Shown: positions 18,509-26,638 of the stretch, piece by piece
Layout: each line of letters begins with the position of its first letter
Numbering within the stretch: the first letter of the stretch is position 1
Assembly (NCBI GenBank): GCA_050013275.1
Contig: JBEKFO010000001.1
Location: forward strand, 5,163-69,162
Source: Roseiarcus sp050013275
GTDB lineage: Bacteria > Pseudomonadota > Alphaproteobacteria > Rhizobiales > Beijerinckiaceae
Direction of reading: 5' to 3'
Length of the DNA: 64,000 nucleotides
Notes under the pieces: generated by a model
Seen by the model: the letters and a program-made list of their open reading frames with translations, nothing else
Databases searched by the model: none
Told to the model about the DNA's origin: nothing
Position numbers and translations under genes: made by a program

Positions 18509-21500
18509 ATGGGCATCTTCGGAAGATTGTCTTCAAGGAAGTCCAAAGCCATCAGTCGTTTGGCCGAAGAAATCGAAATCCTCCGCAAGTCGCCGCTGCT
18601 CGACCCGGTATGGTACCGGCAAACCTACCCCGACCTCCGCGACGCGCCAATCGATGTCGCCCGGCATTATCTCGAGTACGGGGCGTCTGAAGGACGCAAT
18701 CCGAGTCCCCTCTTCGACACGAAGGCGTATCTGCAACAAAATCCCGATGTCGCCGCTTCGGGCGCAAATCCGCTTGTGCACTTCTTGCGGCATAGCGCCA
18801 AGGAAGCTCAAAGCGTCCATTTTGTGGGCGAGGAATCGGGACTCCCGGCCCCTTCTTCGGCTTTAGGCCGAAGCGGCACGATTGATCCTAGCCTCGATTT
18901 CGATGCGGACTGGTATTTACGCGAAAATCCGGACGTTGCTGGTGGGGTTTTCGAGCCTTGCGAGCACTATTTGCGCGTCGGCAAGGCGCAAATGCGTCAT
19001 CCGAGATTCGACGCAGACTTCTACATGGCGGAATATCCTGATGTCGCAGCGGCGGGGGTCGACCCATACCAGCACTATTTACAGAACGGGAAGTCCGAAG
19101 GCCGCCATCCTGCGTTCAACAGGGTTTGGTACCTCGCTGAATATCCTGACGTTGCGGCAGCTGGGGTCGACCCATACCAGCACTATTTGCAGAACGGGAG
19201 GTCCGAAGGCCGCGAGCCCGCGTTCAACAGGGACTGGTACTTGCGCGAAAATCCAGATGTCGCCGCGGCTGGCGTCGACCCGTATGAGCATTACGCAACA
19301 GTTGGCAAGACAGAGGGTCGCGCGGCATATTCCTGGGGTCGGCGACGCTCTAGTCACCGCGCTCGGAGCGAAGCATTCCCAATTTCCTACGATTCCGAGT
19401 ATCAGGCCAATGAAGAGTTCGGTCACTGCTCTACCGATATCAAGGCGATCGCGTTTTATCTGCCACAATTCCATGAGTGCGAGCAAAATAATAGGTGGTG
19501 GGGACACGGGTTTACGGAATGGAATAATACACGACGATCACGCCCACGTTTTATCGAACACTATCAGCCGCGAGAACCCCACGATCACATCGGATACTAC
19601 GACCTTTCAGATGTATCGACGCTGAGACGGCAGGCGCGCTTGGCTCGTGAGCACGGGATTTACGGATTTTGTTTTTATCACTATTGGTTTTCTGGCACAC
19701 GTGTCTTAGAGAAGCCGGTCGACCTTCTTATCGCGACACCGGATATAGAGATTCCTTTCTGTTTGTGCTGGGCCAACGAGAACTGGACTAGAACCTGGGA
19801 TGGCTTGGATGCGGACATCCTTCTCAAACAAAATTACAGCGAGGATGACCCACCGCGTTTCATACAAGACATAGCCCCATACCTCATTGATCCGCGCTAT
19901 ATTCGCATAGATAACAAGCCTGTTATCATGGTATACAAGGCGCATTTGATTCCCAACGTAGGCGCCGTATTCGATTCATGGCGTCATCATTGGCGGGAAA
20001 TGACCGGCGGTGAACTGATCATCTGGTGCAACCGAACGAACCACGAAGACACCAGCGTTAGAAAGTTGGGACCCGCAATTGACGCCGTCGTGGAGTTTCC
20101 TCCCCACGTCGTCCCATACGAGATAGATCAAAGGCATTTGGGCATAGAGGCAACTGGTCGCTTTTATGATTATCAACACCTTGTGGCGGATATCATTGCC
20201 GGGACGGAGCGAACAGAGAACCCGTCGTCGGCATTCTACCGATCTGTAATGCTGGGATGGGACAATTCTGCTCGCCGAAGCGAAGGATGGTCGGTTTGGT
20301 ATGGATTTTCACTGGACGCATACTACGAGTGGCTTCGCACCGTCATTGCGTATACGCGCAACGCGTTTCCGACGGACCAGCGCTTTGTTTTCATTAATGC
20401 CTGGAATGAATGGGCCGAAGGAACGTATCTGGAACCTGATAAACGATGCGGATACGCGAACATAAATACGACTTCGAGGGCCCTGTTCGATCTTCCTCGT
20501 GAACCGCTCCCACAAGTGCTGGCGCATTCGGAAGGACGGGGTGAATGCAATCCGGGAACAATTGCCGTCCATGCGCATATTTACTTCGAGGATGTGGCCG
20601 ACGAACTATTGCGATATATAAACAATATACCCTATCCGTTCGATCTATATATAACAACTGACACGAGTGGCAAACGCGATCTAATTAGGCAGAAATTTGA
20701 AAAAGACGGCCGCCAGGCTTCACTAGCAGTCATCCAGACAGCGAATGTTGGACGGGATATAGCTCCCCTGCTCGTGGCGCTCGGACGAAAGCTCGCCAAC
20801 TACGATTATATTGGGCATTTTCACACGAAAAAATCGACTACGGTTGATTGGGGGGATCGTTGGCGCCGGTATTTGCTTGACAACCTTCTCGGCAGCAGCA
20901 GCTCGGTCCGAGCCGTCTTTCAGGAATTTGGTCGTGCGAGGCAAGTTGGGCTAATTTATCCTCCGACGTATCCGCTTGTCGCGCCGCATGCCGATTGGGG
21001 TGGCATGAAGGAGCGTTGCCGCGCCTTACTGAGCGAGATAGGCGCCGACATTTGGCTTCCCGAGCGTCCAAGGTTCCCGGCTGGCAACATGTTTTGGGCT
21101 CGGACCGCCGCAATTCGATCGATTCTGGGGCGCACGTGGCATTACGACCAGTTCGAGGCCGAAGAGGGACAAGTTGAGAATACAACCGCGCACTGCGTCG
21201 AACGGCTTTGGCGCTATATTGCATCGAGCGCCGGTTACGAGACACGCGAGGCGTTGCTCAGAGATAGGGCGCTGAAAGTGGCGATGGCCGCTAGCTACCG
21301 GCGCTTAACGATATTTTCTCACTACGACAAGCGGAACGTGATTAGCGATTCAGACATATTCTATGTGAAATCGCTTAAGGATGCAGAGAGCGATGTCGTT
21401 TTCGTTTCAAATTGCGAACTGTCGAGCGAACAACGGGCGTCGGTAACTCCTTATGTCGAATCGCTGTTGCAACGAAGCAACGTCGGATTTGATTTTAGCG

Positions 21501-22108
21501 CGTGGCGCGATTGCATTGACACGATCGGTTGGACGCGACTGAGGGCGTACGATGAACTCGTCTTGGCAAACAATAGTTGCTACGGGCCTATTTTTCCGTT
21601 GCGCGAAATGTTCGCGGCAATGACTGATAGATGTTGTGATTTTTGGGCGATTACTGGATTTCCGTCTCTGCGCAACTCGCCAAGAGCAGAGGCATCCCTG
21701 CTGCCGGGGAGGAACATACCATTGCACCTACAGAGTTACTTTATGGCGTTCAGGAAATCGGTATTGCGGTCGGACGCATTTGCTCGTTTTTGGAGTCAGG
21801 TTGAGGATCAAGTTGATCTCATCGCGGTAGTAGCTCAATACGAGAGCCAGCTTACTCGTATTCTCTCCGAGGCGGGGTTTCGATGGGATTGTTACTTGCC
21901 GGAAACGTTCGTTATGCAAGAACGCAATACCCGTGATCCCGAATTCAACGCCACCTACTGCCAACCCGCTGAGACAATTTTGATGCGGGCCCCCTTTGTT
22001 AAGAAGAAGGCCGCCATGTATGCGCCCGATCAGATCGACAAAGCGACAAAATTGATTCGGCGCTTTGGATATTACCCGGGTTCTCTTGCGCTTTGGGGCT
22101 GCGGATAA
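18509..22108 (+). CDS. Large glycosyltransferase: six NPDV repeats, WbsX domain, two RgpF-like domains
   Basis: A 1199-residue protein. Residues about 28-290 carry six copies of a 36-residue repeat such as WYLAEYPDVAAAGVDPYQHY with a closing G-R-S-E-G-R. A WbsX/GT99-type domain follows (about 311-660), with AFYLPQFHE, HYWFSG, CWANENWTRTWDG and the signature NAWNEWAEGTYLEPD. Then come two RgpF (rhamnan synthesis F) segments, one from about 685 with VGRDIAPLL and HFHTKKS, the other from about 934 with NVGFDFSAWRDCI and LANNSCYGPI. No membrane segment or signal is seen, so it should act in the cytosol on a growing polysaccharide. Codon use is clearly AT-richer than its neighbours (the 60-base line from 20581 counts to 40% GC), which suggests transfer. 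Confidence 0.85.
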   Translation: MGIFGRLSSRKSKAISRLAEEIEILRKSPLLDPVWYRQTYPDLRDAPIDVARHYLEYGASEGRNPSPLFDTKAYLQQNPDVAASGANPLVHFLRHSAKEAQSVHFVGEESGLPAPSSALGRSGTIDPSLDFDADWYLRENPDVAGGVFEPCEHYLRVGKAQMRHPRFDADFYMAEYPDVAAAGVDPYQHYLQNGKSEGRHPAFNRVWYLAEYPDVAAAGVDPYQHYLQNGRSEGREPAFNRDWYLRENPDVAAAGVDPYEHYATVGKTEGRAAYSWGRRRSSHRARSEAFPISYDSEYQANEEFGHCSTDIKAIAFYLPQFHECEQNNRWWGHGFTEWNNTRRSRPRFIEHYQPREPHDHIGYYDLSDVSTLRRQARLAREHGIYGFCFYHYWFSGTRVLEKPVDLLIATPDIEIPFCLCWANENWTRTWDGLDADILLKQNYSEDDPPRFIQDIAPYLIDPRYIRIDNKPVIMVYKAHLIPNVGAVFDSWRHHWREMTGGELIIWCNRTNHEDTSVRKLGPAIDAVVEFPPHVVPYEIDQRHLGIEATGRFYDYQHLVADIIAGTERTENPSSAFYRSVMLGWDNSARRSEGWSVWYGFSLDAYYEWLRTVIAYTRNAFPTDQRFVFINAWNEWAEGTYLEPDKRCGYANINTTSRALFDLPREPLPQVLAHSEGRGECNPGTIAVHAHIYFEDVADELLRYINNIPYPFDLYITTDTSGKRDLIRQKFEKDGRQASLAVIQTANVGRDIAPLLVALGRKLANYDYIGHFHTKKSTTVDWGDRWRRYLLDNLLGSSSSVRAVFQEFGRARQVGLIYPPTYPLVAPHADWGGMKERCRALLSEIGADIWLPERPRFPAGNMFWARTAAIRSILGRTWHYDQFEAEEGQVENTTAHCVERLWRYIASSAGYETREALLRDRALKVAMAASYRRLTIFSHYDKRNVISDSDIFYVKSLKDAESDVVFVSNCELSSEQRASVTPYVESLLQRSNVGFDFSAWRDCIDTIGWTRLRAYDELVLANNSCYGPIFPLREMFAAMTDRCCDFWAITGFPSLRNSPRAEASLLPGRNIPLHLQSYFMAFRKSVLRSDAFARFWSQVEDQVDLIAVVAQYESQLTRILSEAGFRWDCYLPETFVMQERNTRDPEFNATYCQPAETILMRAPFVKKKAAMYAPDQIDKATKLIRRFGYYPGSLALWGCG
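19019..19332 (+). repeat. Near-identical 108-base direct repeats inside the WbsX/RgpF gene
   Basis: Three consecutive 108-base units encode the last three 36-residue repeats. The first two of these are almost identical as DNA: GAATATCCTGA recurs at 19031 and 19139, and GGGGTCGACCCATACCAGCA is identical in both. This indicates a recent duplication within the gene. Confidence 0.8.
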
Positions 22109-22131
22109 GCGAAACAAATGAGGAGACACAA

Positions 22132-23295
22132 GTGACCAGAGTCACGAACTCTTGTCGCTGGCTGACTGCCGCGATTGTATGTGCCCAGTTTTTCTTCGCT
22201 TCGGTGGCCCTTGCGGGCAACGACACGATCCCTTGCGCAATCCGGTGGGACGCATTTGATACCGGGCTCAGTAATTCTATTAACAAGGACGTCACGCGCA
22301 CCCTTTCTCCAGCGATATATTGGTCGCGCGCGCCATGGTATTCAGTGCCAAACGGCGCGAATAGCATGATAATTGACGGCGACATTCAGGCGATCATGGA
22401 TCAGGAGATCAGGTACGCCCACGACGCCGGTCTTACCTGCTGGGTATATCTCTGGTACGGCGTAAACCATCCCATGCAGAACGCGTGGCGTTTGCATCAG
22501 GCAAGCTCGATAAAAAATGAGGTAAACTGGGCACAAATGCTTCCGTTTGGAGCAATACATGGACCGGGCGGGTTTAGTCAACTGACGCCGGAGATCATAA
22601 GCTACATGCGTCAGCAGAATTATCAAAGGGTGGTGAACGATCGACCTCTGTGGTTTCTGTTCGATGACGGCGGATACAAGACAGAGTTGCCGGGTTACTG
22701 GGGGAATAACCCGGCGGAATTCGCGACGGCGCTATTGAGGTTTCGGGCAGCGGTCCAGGCGGCCGGTCTCCCGAACCCATATATCGTAATGCTGGACGGA
22801 GGAGCGGACGGAAACGCAGCGACTGCGGCTAGCCTCGGCGCGGACGCCGTCTCGAATTACATACCGGACTTTGGAGCTGAGGCGCGCGCCAAGCCCTGGG
22901 CAAAGGTTGCGGCCTCGATTTCCTCTTACTGGAAGCGGCTGGGAAGCTCCGCTTCAGCGCACGGAATTAAGGTGGTTCCGATCGCGGCGACAGGATGGGA
23001 TACGAGGCCACGAAAGCAAAATGTGGTATCGTGGGAAGTGGCAACAAGGCCACCCAATGAAGACCTGAGCGTCTACGACGTGCTACCGACTCCAAGGGAG
23101 CTGACAGTAGAGTTGCAAAGCAGTGTTTCGTATGTGACGAACAATCCGAAGATTGCCGACAGCAAGGTTGTCCTAATATATGCTTGGGACGAGTGCGATG
23201 AAGGCGGGAACTGCCTTATTCCCCATTACAACCCGGCGGCTCCGGGCGTGCCTGATACGAGGATTCTCAATGCCTTTCGCGACGTTCATTGGTAA
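22132..23295 (+). CDS. Secreted GH99/WbsX-like TIM-barrel protein
   Basis: A 387-residue protein with a clear signal peptide (WLTAAIVCAQFFFASVALA, cleavage after ALA near residue 28). The mature part has WVYLWYGVN, PLWFLFDDGGY, YIVMLDGGADG, VPIAATGWDTRP and a C-terminal LIYAWDECDEGG. That last motif mirrors the NAWNEWAEG signature of the WbsX domain in the gene just upstream and of GH99-like glycan hydrolases. I infer a periplasmic or extracellular glycoside hydrolase-like enzyme acting on the same glycan. The start is GTG at 22132 with GGAG six bases before it; the frame also opens at 22093 but would overlap the previous gene and bury the signal peptide. It is 23 bases behind that gene. Confidence 0.68.
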   Translation: MTRVTNSCRWLTAAIVCAQFFFASVALAGNDTIPCAIRWDAFDTGLSNSINKDVTRTLSPAIYWSRAPWYSVPNGANSMIIDGDIQAIMDQEIRYAHDAGLTCWVYLWYGVNHPMQNAWRLHQASSIKNEVNWAQMLPFGAIHGPGGFSQLTPEIISYMRQQNYQRVVNDRPLWFLFDDGGYKTELPGYWGNNPAEFATALLRFRAAVQAAGLPNPYIVMLDGGADGNAATAASLGADAVSNYIPDFGAEARAKPWAKVAASISSYWKRLGSSASAHGIKVVPIAATGWDTRPRKQNVVSWEVATRPPNEDLSVYDVLPTPRELTVELQSSVSYVTNNPKIADSKVVLIYAWDECDEGGNCLIPHYNPAAPGVPDTRILNAFRDVHW

Positions 23296-23351
23296 CCGTC
23301 GGATCGCCTTCGAATTGCCGTGGTGATCCAGATTGCCGAACGGGCATCCTT

Positions 23352-24158
23352 CTACCAGTGAAGTATTCTCCCACGAACAAGGCGCTCTAACGTTAGTCCG
23401 ACAAATAACATAACGATCGCGAATGAGAACATGTAGGTCTTGTCGAGAATCGTGGCGCCGTAGCCTTCATAATAGGCCGATCGCATCCACTCTACGCCTT
23501 GCAAGGTCGGCAGATAGGAGAGGGGCACGCGAACGGATTCGGGCAGAGCGTCGGGCACGAACACGATGCCTGAAGATAGCCACAAGACAATCTGAAAGCC
23601 GAAAAAGAACATAATCGCGCCGGGAACGGCAGTAGCAACGATCGCGGCGATCACGCCGTAGGCGAGCCCGAGCAACATCATAGTGAGCAGCGCCAGACTC
23701 GCCTGCACGACGTCCAGTGGCATGAAATTGATCCCCAGCGCCCAGAAAATCGCGCAGACGATCAACACGACGAGGCCTGCGTTGAGCACTTCGACGATAG
23801 CGCTAGCGAAGAGAATATCCGTGAACTTCACGAGCGGGAAAGCGAGGAGCGGCCGGTTGAACACGACGCCGAGCATAATCAACCGCGACATATATTGAAA
23901 TCCGAGGTAGGGGACGAGGCCGGTTGCGAACCACAGCGCAACGCTATCGCCATAGGGCGCGGTCCGACCGAGCCCGGTATTGATGAGAATGAGGATGAGG
24001 ATATGCGAGAGCGGCCAGACGACCGTCATCGCGAAGAACCCGAATTCATTGCCGCCAAAACGTGTCTTCAAGTTCCGCAGCATCAGCGCGTGGATGATCC
24101 GCCCTTGAGTCTTCAACATCCCGATAGTGTTCAGCGCGTAATCGGTCTGCATCGCCAT
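23352..24158 (-). CDS. kpsM: ABC-2 type capsule polysaccharide export permease (KpsM-like)
   Basis: A 268-residue inner-membrane permease with six hydrophobic segments and the ABC-2 layout: LMLRNLKTRFGGNEFGFFAM at the N-terminal interface helix, FFFGFQIVLWLSSGIVF before the last loops, and a short C-terminal tail. With the KpsT ATPase it forms the exporter for a lipid-anchored, completed polysaccharide. It is the last gene of a minus-strand operon kpsT-kpsE-unknown-kpsE-kpsM and starts 16 bases after the preceding stop. The length is standard for KpsM, BexB and CtrC. Confidence 0.9.
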   Translation of the reverse strand: MAMQTDYALNTIGMLKTQGRIIHALMLRNLKTRFGGNEFGFFAMTVVWPLSHILILILINTGLGRTAPYGDSVALWFATGLVPYLGFQYMSRLIMLGVVFNRPLLAFPLVKFTDILFASAIVEVLNAGLVVLIVCAIFWALGINFMPLDVVQASLALLTMMLLGLAYGVIAAIVATAVPGAIMFFFGFQIVLWLSSGIVFVPDALPESVRVPLSYLPTLQGVEWMRSAYYEGYGATILDKTYMFSFAIVMLFVGLTLERLVRGRILHW

Positions 24159-24174
24159 TCTCGCCCCGCCCCCG

Positions 24175-25476
24175 TCAGTAGCGATGATCGTCGATCGCCG
24201 CCGCGATCAGGGCGAAGATGCCCCAAAGGATCGTCAGGCCGATCGGGATCAGCAGCGAAAGCGCCAAGCGCTGCGGAAACTTCGCCTCCTGCGGCAGCGC
24301 CGGGGGAACGAAGACGCTGACGTAGATGGCCTGCGCCTCGGCCTTCTGGCGGGCGCGCTCGAGGCTGTCCTGCGCCATCTCGTAGAGCTTTTCGGCGAAG
24401 ACGCGCTGCATTTCGAGCTGTTCGTATTGGCTGAGGACGCCGGCGATGGTGGCGGCGCCCGCGGCGTTGCTGGTCAGCTTGGCCTTGAGGTCGTCGATCT
24501 GATGATCGAGCCCTTCGAGCCGCGTCTTCATCGCCTGGACCGTGGGCGCGTCCGCCGACATCGCGCGCGTGGCGACGAACAGGTTGTTTTGCAGCTTGAT
24601 CCGCTCGGCGAGCACGCCGGCGAGCAGCTCGCCGGTCGAGGCCGCCGACGCCACGGGATCGATCAGTCCCTGCTTGTCGCGGAACGCGCGCAGATCCGCG
24701 AGCGCGGCGACGACCTTGCCTTCGGCGCGGCGCACTTCGCCCTCGGCCCGCGTCATCGCGTCGGCGCGCGCGCGCGCCGAGACGGAATTGGCCAGCGCCT
24801 CGCTCGCCGCGATCACCGCCCGGGAAAGCGCGAGCGCGTCGTCGGGGCGGAACGCGCGCACGGTGACCGTCAGCACGCCCGAGGGCGCGTCGACGTAGAC
24901 CGAGACCATGCCTTGCCAATAGGCCAGCAGCTCCTCGGCGCTCGCTCCGTCCTTCAGGCGAGCCCAGAAGTCGGCCTCGGGGCGACGAAAGATCGCGCCC
25001 AGATCGAGCGTCTTCGAGAGATCGTCGACGACGGCGCGGCTGCGGATGTAGGTGGCGACGATGTAGGCGTCCTGGCCCGACATCGCCGGCGTCCCCATCG
25101 TCGCGGTGACCGAGGACAGCGCGGACTTCAGCTTGTCGTCGAGCGACTCCGTCTGCGCCGAGCGCACGGCGAACCGCGTCTCGGCGACGAACTGGTCCGA
25201 AGCGAGCAAGGCGAGATAGACGATCGCCGCGAAGGCGGGCGCCACGACCACCAGGAAGAAGCTGATGAGATAGACCGGCGGGCGCGCGCCCGGCGCGGCG
25301 ACGGGCGCCATGCCCTGGGCGTCTTCGATGATCGCGGGCGGAGCCGAGGGGCGCCTGCCGACGATGCGGCGCACCAGCGTCAGCGCGCCCGAGGCGAGCG
25401 GCGAAGCCGGCGCTCGCACCGGCGTCGCAAGGTCCGCGCGCCGTTCCTCCGTCGTCGCCTCGCTCTCGTCCCCCAT
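24175..25476 (-). CDS. kpsE: Capsule export inner-membrane protein, PCP-3 family (KpsE-like), copy 1
   Basis: A 433-residue polysaccharide co-polymerase of the KpsE/BexC/CtrB type. Hydrophobic segments flank a large periplasmic coiled-coil part: one near residues 75-95 (PVYLISFFLVVVAPAFAAI) and one near the C-terminus (LLIPIGLTILWGIFALI). FVAETRFAVRS follows the first segment as in the family. It links the KpsMT exporter to the outer-membrane OPX protein. The N-terminal 70 residues are cytosolic, proline/alanine-rich and longer than usual. A paralogue sits two genes upstream in the same operon, which is unusual. Confidence 0.88.
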   Translation of the reverse strand: MGDESEATTEERRADLATPVRAPASPLASGALTLVRRIVGRRPSAPPAIIEDAQGMAPVAAPGARPPVYLISFFLVVVAPAFAAIVYLALLASDQFVAETRFAVRSAQTESLDDKLKSALSSVTATMGTPAMSGQDAYIVATYIRSRAVVDDLSKTLDLGAIFRRPEADFWARLKDGASAEELLAYWQGMVSVYVDAPSGVLTVTVRAFRPDDALALSRAVIAASEALANSVSARARADAMTRAEGEVRRAEGKVVAALADLRAFRDKQGLIDPVASAASTGELLAGVLAERIKLQNNLFVATRAMSADAPTVQAMKTRLEGLDHQIDDLKAKLTSNAAGAATIAGVLSQYEQLEMQRVFAEKLYEMAQDSLERARQKAEAQAIYVSVFVPPALPQEAKFPQRLALSLLIPIGLTILWGIFALIAAAIDDHRY

Positions 25477-25571
25477 CCGCCGTCCGATCGTTCCCTCAAT
25501 ATCGCGGCAAGACCCGCCCCCGCGCCGAGGCCGGCGCGCAGCGTGAAGATGATAGCGGTTCTCGCTGCAAA

Positions 25572-26606
25572 TTACTGCAGTTTCTTGAACGCGCTGGCGA
25601 CGTGGTCATAGAGCTCCAAGTCCTTTTCCAGCAAAGCGTCGACGACGCGGCTGCGCTTGAGCGCGCGGGCGAGCGTTCCCACCGAGCGGAACTTGGTGAA
25701 TTCCGGCAATCCCATGGGATCGCATTCGGTCATCTCCGCCATGGCGGCGAGAATCGTCTCGGGCTGGCGGCGCAGACCGACGACCGTGAACGACGCGAGA
25801 ACGTCGAGCGCGGTCGAAACCGCGCGCCCGGGAGGCATTTCGTCGGGCGTTCGCGCCGTCAATTGACGTACGACCGGATTGGAGAGGGCGTGGGCGACGC
25901 TCGCCGGCATTTTGTACAGCGCCTTGCGCAGCGCGTCGTCGTCGTGAACGGGGAGCGACTGCGCGAATTCGATCGTCGAATGCAGGCTCATGCTGTCGCG
26001 CATGCCCAAGACGTCCTTGCCGACTTTCTTGATTTGGCCGAGGACGAGCAACCGTTCGGCCATCTCCTCGAACGGATGGTGCATCACAAATACCGTCTCG
26101 AAATGCGATTCGATGTAATGCCTATAGTTGTCATATAAGATGCGCCCCGACAGATAGACCGAATTCACGTGATTGAGCAGAAACAATTGCGTCGTGGTTT
26201 CGCGGCCGAGCGCCTCTATCCCGCGCGCGAAATACTGGAATTGCGGTTTGAGCGCGTCGTCGAGGCGCCACAGCGGGAACAGATGGGTTTCGATGCGCAG
26301 GATCTTCTTGCGCACGTGGCGCCGGTCGGGTCGGCGATAGAGCAATAAATTGGTGTCGGCGTCATGGAGTTCCAGGTCGGCCATGCCGGCGAGCCCTGGC
26401 AGGACGCCTTCGTGAATGCGAAAACCGCATTCGCCGGTCTGATGACGCCCGGCGTCGACCAACGCCTGCCGGGTCTCGTTGGCGGCCAACGAAAGCACGT
26501 CTTCGCCGTTGCTGCGCGCGACGATCCTCGCCGCGCCGGCTACGCTATCGGGGACAAAATAGAAGACGATGGTGTCGCCCGCGTCCGCTTCGAGATTGAA
26601 CAGCAT
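25572..26606 (-). CDS. Uncharacterised protein inside the kps operon
   Basis: I do not recognise this 344-residue protein. It has no signal peptide and no membrane segment. The N-terminal 110 residues look like an all-beta domain (DTIVFYFVPDSVAGAARIVA, LADLELHDADTNLLLYRRPD). The rest is helical and charged, with ETHLFPLWRLDD, YRHYIESHFETVFVMHHPFEEMAERLLV and a C-terminal TKFRSVGTLARALKRS. The middle part recalls sulfotransferase-family proteins in rhythm but no PAPS loop is visible. Its location between the two kpsE copies, 32 bases from one and 95 from the other, argues for a role in capsule export or modification. Confidence 0.7.
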   Translation of the reverse strand: MLFNLEADAGDTIVFYFVPDSVAGAARIVARSNGEDVLSLAANETRQALVDAGRHQTGECGFRIHEGVLPGLAGMADLELHDADTNLLLYRRPDRRHVRKKILRIETHLFPLWRLDDALKPQFQYFARGIEALGRETTTQLFLLNHVNSVYLSGRILYDNYRHYIESHFETVFVMHHPFEEMAERLLVLGQIKKVGKDVLGMRDSMSLHSTIEFAQSLPVHDDDALRKALYKMPASVAHALSNPVVRQLTARTPDEMPPGRAVSTALDVLASFTVVGLRRQPETILAAMAEMTECDPMGLPEFTKFRSVGTLARALKRSRVVDALLEKDLELYDHVASAFKKLQ

Positions 26607-26638
26607 CCGTTGGCTCGCGCCCCTTCAGTCGGCCGCAC

